Source: Algoriphagus formosus
GTDB lineage: Bacteria; Bacteroidota; Bacteroidia; Cytophagales; Cyclobacteriaceae
Length of the DNA stretch: 64,000 bases
NCBI RefSeq assembly: GCF_002807035.1
Contig: NZ_NIUC01000001.1
Span: forward strand, 310,001 to 374,000
Direction of reading: 5' to 3'
Below are positions 18,751 through 26,624 of the stretch, piece by piece (positions within the stretch are counted from its first letter, which is position 1; every line of letters begins with the position of its first letter). The translations under genes were made by a program, and so were the position numbers. The notes beneath the pieces were generated by a model. The model worked only from the letters and a program-made list of their open reading frames with translations. It did no database searches and was not told the DNA's origin.

Positions 18751-20352
18751 TTAGAATCTATAGCCAAACACAAAGGTCAAAGACCTTCTTTGACCCCATC
18801 CACTTTGCACGGCTAGTTCCAAGTGATTAGAGATAGGCACATAGAGACCAGCAATAAAATTCCATCTGATGGGTTTGAAATTTACCTGGTAATTCAAATT
18901 GTTATCATTGGGTAAACCGATAAAGCCTTTGGTGTTAGTATTGTAAAATTGGCCCTGTGCACCTATCATCACATTCATTCCAAAATTAGTCATGTATCCT
19001 AAAGAGGGAGCCAATACATGAGCAAGTTTGGTAGTGTTGACCTCAGGAATACTTGAGGCCACAAACTGATAACTTAATGAGACATTAATATTGTCTACCC
19101 CTCCAGCAAGGGTGACGCCCCCTCCATAAGTTAATGCTGTCAACTCAGATTGGATGGGGAGATAGTCAGGGATGTCATCAGGATCAAGACCTATAATCCA
19201 ACCAAGTTTTGATAGCGCGTCTTTCACCTCTTCACTAAGAAAAAGAGATCCATCAATTTGGTTTTTACCTTGTCCAAATACTCCCATTACATTGAGAAAT
19301 GGAAGTAACCAAACATCCCCCTTAATCATTGTGACTTTTGTAAATTGATCAACAGTCGATCCCTCCAGTTCAAAAAGATTAACCAATGAAACCAAATCAG
19401 ATTCATTCGATCCAACTTGAAGATCAGTAAACTGTAGTTGTTGAGCTTGTTGATGACTGAAAATATTAATTCCAATAGGTCTAGGGAGACTATAGCCCAG
19501 CTTTCTAGCTCCTTTACCGTAAATCGGAAGACCCCAACCAAGACTTCCGGTTAATGTTTTAGCGCTCGAATCAAGAGTAAAGGGTTTAGTTTTTTCTGGC
19601 CAAGAGAGGGCAACTCCATCTTCATCTTTATATTCAACAGTAGTACCTTTGATAATTACCTCCACCCTATCTTTCTTTTTTTGGTAATTGTATTTCTGAT
19701 CTGTAGATTTCACGATATACCCATCATGGCTTTGGGTGCGAGTAAAGTATGTAGTGGAGATTACATTTTCTGCTTCGACCTTTTGTCCCATAAATTTTAT
19801 AGGCGCCTCATTAGTCAATTCAACTTTTTCTAATTGGCCATCGACTATATATATTTTACCCAATAATTTTTTCGCATACATCAGCTCAGGTTCCAGCATG
19901 CTTTTATTGTACCTATATGATATAATTATGGTATTTCCTTCATTACTGATTACTTTTAAAGACTTTTCATCATAAAGGTTCTCTTTGGATAAGCGACTGA
20001 AAGAATGCATTTCCTGCATAGTTTTTAAAAGTAATTTTTGTTTTAAAATACTAATTGAATCTTCGTTAAATGCTAATTGAATATCTATTCCCTCTTTATA
20101 TGTGGGGTCGTAGATGAGATAGAAATTTGAACTTTCTGTTTTACCATCCAAAGTTCTGGACACCTCCATTTTCTGTGTAAACTCTCCTTTTTGAAGGGTA
20201 GTACTCAGTGCTGCATCTAAAGCTTTGGGAGAAATCCCATATTCAGTAAGCAAGTCGCTGTTGATAATTTTTTTTGAGTTTTGAGCTTGAGTATCAAATC
20301 CGAGAAAGCTTAACCAAATGATAGTAAATAATCGAAGTAAAGTGTTTTTCAT
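18751..20352 (-). CDS. exported protein with C-terminal outer-membrane barrel, unknown function
   Basis: About 533 residues from the ATG at 20352, which directly begins a signal peptide (MKNTLLRLFTIIWLSFLGFDTQAQ); the frame runs 17 codons further upstream to 20403 but that stretch has no signal-like character. The first half (to about 270) is a mixed domain with many charged residues (VEVIIKGTTVEYKDEDGVALSW). The second half looks like an outer-membrane barrel with Gly/aromatic strands and ends in RRSLTFVFGYRF, a typical aromatic C-terminus. I do not recognise the family. It is the first of three exported/barrel genes in a row (28- and 51-base gaps), probably one operon. Confidence 0.72.
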   Translation of the reverse strand: MKNTLLRLFTIIWLSFLGFDTQAQNSKKIINSDLLTEYGISPKALDAALSTTLQKGEFTQKMEVSRTLDGKTESSNFYLIYDPTYKEGIDIQLAFNEDSISILKQKLLLKTMQEMHSFSRLSKENLYDEKSLKVISNEGNTIIISYRYNKSMLEPELMYAKKLLGKIYIVDGQLEKVELTNEAPIKFMGQKVEAENVISTTYFTRTQSHDGYIVKSTDQKYNYQKKKDRVEVIIKGTTVEYKDEDGVALSWPEKTKPFTLDSSAKTLTGSLGWGLPIYGKGARKLGYSLPRPIGINIFSHQQAQQLQFTDLQVGSNESDLVSLVNLFELEGSTVDQFTKVTMIKGDVWLLPFLNVMGVFGQGKNQIDGSLFLSEEVKDALSKLGWIIGLDPDDIPDYLPIQSELTALTYGGGVTLAGGVDNINVSLSYQFVASSIPEVNTTKLAHVLAPSLGYMTNFGMNVMIGAQGQFYNTNTKGFIGLPNDNNLNYQVNFKPIRWNFIAGLYVPISNHLELAVQSGWGQRRSLTFVFGYRF

Positions 20353-20427
20353 ATAAATGGATTTTGATAGCGTCAAATTTATTTTTAGAAAGTCAGCATT
20401 CAAGGTTTCGTTTTTTGAGGTATTACA

Positions 20428-20607
20428 TTAGAGACTTTCTTCCGGCTGTATATTTGTATAATCAATCATAATTCTAGGTACCAGAATCATCTCTACTATG
20501 AACATTTTATAGTATTGTGGCGTACTAAGTGCCAAATCCCCCACAGTAATAGAACCAAGAACTCTAAAACCAATATTATCAATTACTTGCATTACATTGG
20601 CTGGCAT
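20428..20607 (-). CDS. short frame of 59 codons, possibly a gene remnant
   Basis: An ATG-to-TAA frame of 59 residues (starts MPANVMQVIDNIGFRVLGSI, ends TNIQPEESL). It has a plausible hydrophobic pattern but no family I recognise. It lies 63 bases downstream of a decayed amidohydrolase 3' end on the same strand, so it may be the leftover of another gene from the same eroded block rather than a functional gene. Confidence 0.3.
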   Translation of the reverse strand: MPANVMQVIDNIGFRVLGSITVGDLALSTPQYYKMFIVEMILVPRIMIDYTNIQPEESL

Positions 20608-20669
20608 GATAGCGCCCAGACAGCAACCTTATTTAATGGCTACTATCTGAGTGCCAGTCTTTAAACTTG

Positions 20670-20930
20670 TTATTTAAGTGTGTTTTTATAGATCACTCAG
20701 TCCTTCATGATAACAACGAAGTTTTTACCGGAATCCTTGACCAAATCAAGGTTTTCCAATGGGTTTCCATTCACCAAGTGGCTATCGGTTTAGCTACCAC
20801 TTTCAATCATACCAAGAGGATCTGCCTGGTAAGAATAGCGTAGCACACTCAATTAAATCAATTCAGCTTTGATGAATTTTACCATCTTGGGAATTTCATA
20901 AGGCGTGAATTGATATATCCTCTTCCGAAC
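20670..20930 (-). pseudogene. decayed 3' end of an amidohydrolase paralogous to the gene at 25218-26552
   Basis: On the minus strand one can read FTPYEIPKM, then after a disrupted stretch NPLENLDLVKDSGKNFVVIMKD-stop-VIYKNTLK-stop. The intact amidohydrolase downstream in the window ends with YTPYEILKM ... NPIENIDLVADPENKFRVIMKDGVLYKNTLK, so the two are clear relatives over about 80 codons. The copy here has in-frame stops (one after IMKD, others near ELI and GS) and lacks its first 80 percent. Homology begins within about 10 bases of the stop codon of the beta-lactamase-fold gene at 20934, so it marks a junction where foreign or rearranged DNA replaced the 5' part of this gene. Confidence 0.85.
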
Positions 20931-20933
20931 AGG

Positions 20934-22454
20934 TTATTTGTCGAATACTGATCCGGAGAGATCGAACTCGTCGACCGCCCCTTCTCCCCGAATGAAGATC
21001 CGGTGGTTGAATCGCACGTAGTTGTATTCACCAGAAGGATCTTTGAGCAATTCACCAAGAGATCCCTTGTTTGGGCCTTCGGTGATGATAAAATAGCCAT
21101 CAGCCGTGTTAGCCACATTGGCAGGTGCGGGATCCGCCCCGCTAGTCAATGCGGAGAACTGGATAAACACATATTTGTCACCCTCCTTGCGAATCTCAAT
21201 GTTTTGGGAATTACCCTTGAAGACACCTACAAATGGGTCGAGGACAGACGCATCAACACCCGCTGCCACCGGAGACTTAGCCTCGATACCAGTGAAGGCC
21301 TTGACCATTGCGTTTGCAACTTTTTTATAGGCCTCGGCTCCGCGATCGCTGTGAACCAAAACCACTACGGCAAAGTCGTGATCAGGGATCAGTTGCAGAA
21401 AAGAACGCGTGCCTGGCCAATTCCCCCCGTGGCTGGGGCTGGTGACCCCGCCGTAGTCGTGGACAAACCATGTCAGCCCAGTGAAGTCGCCGGTCTCAGC
21501 CTCGACTGCCGGAGCGTGGGCATAGTCCAGTGCTTCTTGTGACAGCAGCTGGTTCCCTGAGGCGTCCTTGCCGTCCAGCTGAAAGCGGGCGTATTTCAGC
21601 ATGTCGGTAACCGTAGACCGGAGTGCGCCGGAGGCTGCGGACTCTCTAATCAACGGAATGTAGTATGGTTTTAGATCACTGATGCTGCCTTCCCCGTAGA
21701 TCGGCGGATGACCCCATGCGTAGTTATTAGCCGGAGGAGTGGTGTCGTAATTAAAGGATGACGAATCCATGCCGAGTGGGTTGAGCAGGTGCTCTTCGAT
21801 TAGGGTCTCGATCGGCTTTCCGCCGATATGCGACACCACATGGGTAGCAAAGGTGATACTGGTGTTGTTGTACATCCAGGTTTGATCGAACGGATAGATC
21901 TGCTCGACGTAAGCTGCCTGGAGCATGACCTTCTCGGATATAGATCCACCCGGAGGAACACGAAGAAAACCGTGGTCGCCATACCAGCCAGCACGATGAT
22001 GGAACAAGTCAACGACCCGCGCTTTGGAAGTAGCATCAGGATCAGCAACTCTCCACCACGGCAGGATGTCCACTACACGGGCGTTCAAATCCAGTTTGCC
22101 TTCTTCGGACAGCTGCATGGCCACCGTCGAAAGAAAGGTTTTTGTCACAGAGCCAATTTGAAATTTCGTATCAGGGGTAACTGCCTCGTCGGTGCCTACC
22201 TTGGTGACACCGAGGCCGGCGCTGTAGGTATTGGGTCCATGGATAACCCCGACAGCAAGCCCCGGGATTTTCATTTCCTTGATCAGTTCAGCAGTTTCGG
22301 CGAGAACCGCATCAAAGGTCGCCTGGCCCTGCTTCTTTGTCATTGTTTTATTGGACTGTTGCTTTTTTTGTGCAAATGCCGGTTGAACTGCAAATAATGA
22401 CAAGATCATTACAGTAAATAGCAACTTTATTGGTTGTTTAATTATTTTTTTCAT
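20934..22454 (-). CDS. serine hydrolase, class C beta-lactamase/DD-peptidase fold (MlrB-like)
   Basis: 506 residues with a signal peptide ending AVQPAFAQ, so periplasmic. The beta-lactamase (S12) domain shows the nucleophile motif SVTK (Ser102, Lys105), the YxN motif as Tyr195-Asn-Asn197, and an HGG motif (SHGGNWPG, about residue 340) at the KTG position, as in many S12 esterases and peptidases. The last 110 residues are an added C-terminal domain. GC content is clearly higher than in neighbouring genes except near the 5' end, where the signal-peptide DNA is AT-rich and nearly the same as in the next gene. True penicillinase activity is not implied; a peptidase role like that of MlrB is as likely. 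Last intact gene of the operon. Confidence 0.87.
   Translation of the reverse strand: MKKIIKQPIKLLFTVMILSLFAVQPAFAQKKQQSNKTMTKKQGQATFDAVLAETAELIKEMKIPGLAVGVIHGPNTYSAGLGVTKVGTDEAVTPDTKFQIGSVTKTFLSTVAMQLSEEGKLDLNARVVDILPWWRVADPDATSKARVVDLFHHRAGWYGDHGFLRVPPGGSISEKVMLQAAYVEQIYPFDQTWMYNNTSITFATHVVSHIGGKPIETLIEEHLLNPLGMDSSSFNYDTTPPANNYAWGHPPIYGEGSISDLKPYYIPLIRESAASGALRSTVTDMLKYARFQLDGKDASGNQLLSQEALDYAHAPAVEAETGDFTGLTWFVHDYGGVTSPSHGGNWPGTRSFLQLIPDHDFAVVVLVHSDRGAEAYKKVANAMVKAFTGIEAKSPVAAGVDASVLDPFVGVFKGNSQNIEIRKEGDKYVFIQFSALTSGADPAPANVANTADGYFIITEGPNKGSLGELLKDPSGEYNYVRFNHRIFIRGEGAVDEFDLSGSVFDK
22372..22399. repeat. 28-bp direct repeat in signal-peptide DNA, copy 1
   Basis: These 28 bases, coding for the end of the signal peptide (FAVQPAFA), are identical to 23408-23435 in the adjacent serine hydrolase gene. 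Flanking signal-peptide bases are also similar, but the catalytic domains of the two genes are unrelated. Confidence 0.9.
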
Positions 22455-22488
22455 TTTTTTCTCCTATAAATAATAATTGAAATACGTC

Positions 22489-23478
22489 TTAGGGCTTTAA
22501 ATAATAAAAGTCGTATAAAGTCCGTGTCACTTCTGCAATGGCCCGATCACGATCAGCTTCTGAAGTCGTACTACTCTTAGTGAATACTACAATCGCAAAA
22601 CGTCGGCCGTCGGGTAGCGTGATATAGCCGACGTCGTTGGCTACTCCCCCTATAGTTCCGGTCTTGTTCGCTACGGGCGTTCCCTTGGGCAGCAGCCCCT
22701 TGAGCCGGCCAGAGCCCGTGCGCGTGCGCGACATGACATTAATTAGGAAGTCGCGGCTCTCGGAGCTCGTCGCTTTGCCACCGTCAATGGCAAGCAGGAG
22801 CTGCAGCATCGCAAAGGGCGTTGCTTGGTCACGTGGATCTGCCTCGAAGTCCAGATTGCGGTCACTCTGGATCTTCAAGAGCTCCGGCCGAGCCTTGAAG
22901 ACCTCTGTGGCGAGTTTATGCGTGGCCGGTCCCGGCAAACCATAGAACTCCCCGATGATCTCGCCTGTCGACCGATCGACCCTGAAATCGCTGATCCCAA
23001 TCCTGCGCAGATAGTTGGTCACTGCCGCGGGGCCACCGGCCAGCCCCATCGAGATGTCAGTCGCCGTGTTGTCGCTCTCCGTGATCATCACCTCGATCAG
23101 GTTCGCAATCGACAACTGGATCCCAGGGTGAACGAATCTGCCATTAAGCGCAGCGTCCCCGATCATCATCATATCGAGTGTGACATCGACCATCTGGTCG
23201 AGCCGCAGCTCCCCCCTGTCCACGCGATCCAGCACGGCAGCGGCAATCGCAACCTTGTAGGTACTCGCCATCACAAACTGTTCATCGCCGTTTATGGTGA
23301 TCGTCTCCTTCGAACCAATTTCCTGTGCCGCCACTCCTATGCGACCTGCTAACTTCTCTGTGAGATTCTCAATCTTTTTAGAAAGAGCTTCAACATTTTG
23401 CTTTTGAGCAAATGCCGGTTGAACTGCAAATAATGCCGAGATTATTAGAGTAAATAATAGTTTCAAATTTCTCTTCAT
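22489..23478 (-). CDS. class A beta-lactamase-like serine hydrolase with atypical omega loop
   Basis: 329 residues with signal peptide (cut after AVQPAFAQ). Motifs: STYK (Ser72, Lys75), SDN (135-137) and KTG (272-274), so the class A active site is there. The omega loop is unusual: between FRVDRSTGE (from about 165) and DPRDQATP (214-221) there are about 35 extra residues and no RxExxLN motif carrying the deacylating Glu166. It therefore belongs to the Beta-lactamase2-type serine hydrolases and may be a poor or non-lactamase enzyme. GC is very high (41 of 60 bases at 22681-22740), against about 40 percent around it. 34 bases separate it from the next gene. Confidence 0.85.
   Translation of the reverse strand: MKRNLKLLFTLIISALFAVQPAFAQKQNVEALSKKIENLTEKLAGRIGVAAQEIGSKETITINGDEQFVMASTYKVAIAAAVLDRVDRGELRLDQMVDVTLDMMMIGDAALNGRFVHPGIQLSIANLIEVMITESDNTATDISMGLAGGPAAVTNYLRRIGISDFRVDRSTGEIIGEFYGLPGPATHKLATEVFKARPELLKIQSDRNLDFEADPRDQATPFAMLQLLLAIDGGKATSSESRDFLINVMSRTRTGSGRLKGLLPKGTPVANKTGTIGGVANDVGYITLPDGRRFAIVVFTKSSTTSEADRDRAIAEVTRTLYDFYYLKP
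23408..23435. repeat. 28-bp direct repeat in signal-peptide DNA, copy 2
   Basis: Second copy of the repeat at 22372-22399, at the same place relative to the signal-peptide cut site of the class A-like hydrolase. Confidence 0.9.
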
Positions 23479-23524
23479 CTTTCTTTTGTTATAAACATTA
23501 ATAATTGCTTTTAATCGATTAACA

Positions 23525-25189
23525 TTAATCTCTTATACTAAAAGTTGCGTTTTCGTCTAAAGGATAGATAGGATACTTTAGCTTGGTGTGCTCGAAAAGG
23601 GTAATATCGCGACTAGTGGTTCCGGGAACATCAGCGAGCAGTAACTTATCGGTGAAGTTTTCATAGAATGCTCGAAAGTGCATCCCACTTTTGACACCTA
23701 TCACATCGTATTCCTGAATGATAATGCCATGCGGACGTCCCTGCGTATCATCATAGGTCTGGCACAGGCCGGAAATAACGATGACATCCACCGTATTTTC
23801 CGCTTCAATGATCAATCTGGCGGTAGGGCCAAGCTGGAATGGACCCTTGAAAGCGGTTCCCCCGCGAACGGTCTCATTCCCATCCGAAATGGACTTGACA
23901 TAGGCTTTGGTCTTGATCGGTTCGCCCGCCAACGCCTCATATTTGCCACCAAGGCTCACATCGATTGTTGCTCCTACACCAGCAGCCACTGCTGCCTTTG
24001 CAGTTTCCGGATCGTGTATGGACATGAAAGCGACTTTCCCCAAGCCTTTGGTCTCCATAAGGGCCTTTAGCAGGTGGGTACCACCCCCTCCGGCGCCCCC
24101 TCCAGGGTTGTCTGCCGCGTCCCCAATCACAATCGGGGTATGGTCGATGAGACCGCCTTTCTTTGGTAATTCGAGAACATAGCGACCGTCCTTCTCAAGC
24201 ATGGCCAGCACAGTGCTCATCGTTTTGTCCAAAGGTTCTAATGGAAGGATAGACTCCTTCCGGTGATCCCATATCCATTGTGCCAGTTCGTCCACCAGTT
24301 CTTCTGCCAGCTTGAGGTTTTTTTCGGTAGTGACCATTGGGTACACGCCACAAAAATTGCTGTCCTGATATGGGAAGCCATGCATAACAGAGCAGTTCAG
24401 AACACCAGGCTGCTTTTCTATTTCAATGCACTTTTCTTTAAGACGATTTGCAAAGGTGCCCTCCTCTTCGGTATTACTCATGCCCATCATCAGGGGCACT
24501 TTGCGATATGCGGGAGTGGGATTCGATTCTCCTGCCAGGATAGCAGCACCACGATACATCGCATCACGCGCGCAAGCATTCATATCCATATGAGGATATT
24601 CTTTGCAGGCACTGAAGAAATTCATATTGTCCTTCATTTTATCTGTGATCTTGCCATGCAGGTCACCACTCCAGACAATCATCGTGTCCTTTCCAACCAG
24701 TTCTCTGACCGATTCCGCCAAGTCTCCTTCAAGATCATTCGTACTAATCACCATGCCGGCACCGTGAACACCAAGGTAAACGATGTCCATTGGCAACTGT
24801 GATTTCAGCGTGTCCATGATCTCCTTTTTCGCCTCTTTCCAAGCTTCATCGCTTACTGTACTAAAGCACCAGTCTATATAGTACATGAGACCGGGAAGCA
24901 AGTCCCAGCCTTCTTCTTCGCACACATCCACTGCCCCACCAATGGCAGTTCCTTTCAACATATTCTTGATCTGATCGCCCCGGAACGTGCGCATTCTGTC
25001 GAGCGTGGTTTCGCCCATGCCCTCGGTGAGGTAGGTGTTGGTTTCATGGAAAAAACCTACATAGGAGACTCTTAATTTTTTATTTTTTTTCAATTTGTTT
25101 TCCTCTTTCAAAGAAAAGGAAAGTAGAGGTACTGATGCTATAGCAGCACCTGCAGAACCAGCTAGCGTAACAAATTTTCTTCTTTCCAT
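23525..25189 (-). CDS. M81 family metallopeptidase, MlrC-like, exported
   Basis: 554 residues. The N-terminus MERRKFVTLAGSAGAAIASV looks like a twin-arginine signal, so the enzyme is probably exported folded with its metal. The M81/DUF1485 domain is recognised by VGFFHETNTY (His48), LGVHGAGMV (about 141), WSGDLHGKIT (about 175) and KEYPHMDMNACARD, which supply zinc ligands. The C-terminal MlrC_C part contains GDAADNPGGGAGGGGTHLL. MlrC of sphingomonads cleaves linearised microcystin-type peptides; other members act on unknown peptides. Neighbours are a beta-lactamase-fold hydrolase pair downstream and amidohydrolases upstream (28-base gap), all on one strand. GC is moderately above the local background. 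Confidence 0.88.
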   Translation of the reverse strand: MERRKFVTLAGSAGAAIASVPLLSFSLKEENKLKKNKKLRVSYVGFFHETNTYLTEGMGETTLDRMRTFRGDQIKNMLKGTAIGGAVDVCEEEGWDLLPGLMYYIDWCFSTVSDEAWKEAKKEIMDTLKSQLPMDIVYLGVHGAGMVISTNDLEGDLAESVRELVGKDTMIVWSGDLHGKITDKMKDNMNFFSACKEYPHMDMNACARDAMYRGAAILAGESNPTPAYRKVPLMMGMSNTEEEGTFANRLKEKCIEIEKQPGVLNCSVMHGFPYQDSNFCGVYPMVTTEKNLKLAEELVDELAQWIWDHRKESILPLEPLDKTMSTVLAMLEKDGRYVLELPKKGGLIDHTPIVIGDAADNPGGGAGGGGTHLLKALMETKGLGKVAFMSIHDPETAKAAVAAGVGATIDVSLGGKYEALAGEPIKTKAYVKSISDGNETVRGGTAFKGPFQLGPTARLIIEAENTVDVIVISGLCQTYDDTQGRPHGIIIQEYDVIGVKSGMHFRAFYENFTDKLLLADVPGTTSRDITLFEHTKLKYPIYPLDENATFSIRD

Positions 25190-25217
25190 AAACTCTGATT
25201 TATATACTGAAAATGAA

Positions 25218-26552
25218 TTATTTTAGAGTGTTTTTATATAGAACACCGTCTTTCATGATCACCCTAAATTTATTTTCGGGATCGGCAACTAAATCAATAT
25301 TCTCTATTGGATTGCCGTCCACCAATATCAGATCCGCATAAGCACCCTCTTTGATAACGCCTATGGGGTGTGGATAGGGATCTCGAGGGCCGCAGAGTTT
25401 CACCAATTCGGCATTGCCGGAAGTGGCCATTTTCAGGATTTCGTAAGGGGTGTACCATCTTTTCAGTTTAGCAAGCAATTTTCCTTGCTTTTCGCCCAAC
25501 TTTGCATCGAAGAGAATGTCAGTACCGAATGCGGTTTTCAGTTTATATTTTTTGGCTAAAGCAATCGCATTATCCAAACCGTCAGTTACTTCAACAAATT
25601 TTGCTGTGCTGATTGGGTCTTCAAATCGAATGGCATCTTCATCGTTTATGATGGGCTGCATGCTAAACCATGCACCTTTCTCGGCCATGAGTTTAGCGGT
25701 TTCTTCGGTGATGAGGAAAGCATGTTCGACGGATTTTGCGCCAGCTCTTACCCACATTTGAATGGCATCATCGGTATTGGCATGGATGGCGACATAAGTG
25801 TACCAACTTGCGGCGACCTCAACCATAGCCTCGGCCTCAGCCTTGGTATATTGGGTAACATCGAGCGGGTCATACAAAGAAGATACTCCACCGCCAGCCA
25901 TCACTTTAATTTGGGTAGCCCCCATTCTAAGTGCCTCACGGGTTCTTTTTGTCACTTCCGGCACTCCATCCGCAATTATTGTATGGCCTGTTCTCTGAAT
26001 GTAATCTAATGCTTGATCCGGGTTAGAAGGAACTGCATTGGGCGCCAGAAAATCGCCATGCCCCGAAGTTTGGCTGATCGTGGGGCCAGAAGGGTATATC
26101 CTTGGGCCAAAAATGGTACCCTCATCTATTGCCTTTTTTACACCAAAAGAATTGCCGCCAACATCTCTCACCGTAGTAAACCCTCTTAACAGGGTTTTTC
26201 CTGAATGGTGGCCTGCATTGATGCCAAGGTGCGCGAAATCTGTATTTAAGAGTTTGCTTACCGGCCAGAAATTAAATACCGTATGCCAATGGTTGTCGAT
26301 GAGACCAGGCATAAGGGTCATGCCTTGCCCATCAATAATACTAACATTATCGGTTTGCATAACCATCAATGGTTCTTTTGATATTTGCTTAATGAGGTTG
26401 CCCTCAACCAATACATCTGCCTTGATCAGTTGATCTGATGTTCCGTCAAACACTTGGACATTGGTAAACAGAGTGATTTGCTTGGCTTGCTCCTGAGCAA
26501 ACAGTCCTAAACTGAGGACACAAAGAATACATACAAGGAGCGGTTTTTTCAT
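25218..26552 (-). CDS. amidohydrolase, imidazolonepropionase/Xaa-Pro dipeptidase-like, exported
   Basis: 444 residues from the ATG at 26552; the frame extends six codons to a TTG but the ATG begins a clean signal peptide (MKKPLLVCILCVLSLGLFAQ). Metal ligands of the amidohydrolase superfamily are in place: His88-Trp-His90 in LIDNHWHT, KVMAGGG (Lys region), AIHANTD, VEHAF and FGTDILFD (Asp). The C-terminus GAYADLILVDGNPIEN closes the small beta domain. Such periplasmic members hydrolyse dipeptides, often with a C-terminal Pro or basic residue. A decayed paralogue of its 3' end lies at 20670-20930. It sits between a D-aminoacylase-like gene (73-base gap) and the M81 gene. Confidence 0.88.
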   Translation of the reverse strand: MKKPLLVCILCVLSLGLFAQEQAKQITLFTNVQVFDGTSDQLIKADVLVEGNLIKQISKEPLMVMQTDNVSIIDGQGMTLMPGLIDNHWHTVFNFWPVSKLLNTDFAHLGINAGHHSGKTLLRGFTTVRDVGGNSFGVKKAIDEGTIFGPRIYPSGPTISQTSGHGDFLAPNAVPSNPDQALDYIQRTGHTIIADGVPEVTKRTREALRMGATQIKVMAGGGVSSLYDPLDVTQYTKAEAEAMVEVAASWYTYVAIHANTDDAIQMWVRAGAKSVEHAFLITEETAKLMAEKGAWFSMQPIINDEDAIRFEDPISTAKFVEVTDGLDNAIALAKKYKLKTAFGTDILFDAKLGEKQGKLLAKLKRWYTPYEILKMATSGNAELVKLCGPRDPYPHPIGVIKEGAYADLILVDGNPIENIDLVADPENKFRVIMKDGVLYKNTLK

Positions 26553-26624
26553 TTTTAAAAAGTCTTTCAATTTATTGGTTCGTTTTTTTGAGAGATTATG
26601 GCTCTCCCAATTATTAAAGTTGTA

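Noticed and set aside
21003..21542. 179-codon plus-strand frame inside the S12 hydrolase gene
   Set aside because: Long antisense frames are expected in GC-rich DNA; the minus-strand frame has all catalytic motifs and a signal peptide.
22825..23352. 175-codon plus-strand frame inside the class A-like gene
   Set aside because: Antisense shadow in GC-rich DNA; no recognisable domain and fully overlapped by the real gene.
20934..23478. Antibiotic-resistance cassette or integron carrying two beta-lactamases
   Set aside because: No integrase, attC-like site, transposase or inverted terminal repeats are visible, and the class A-like enzyme lacks the Glu166 motif.
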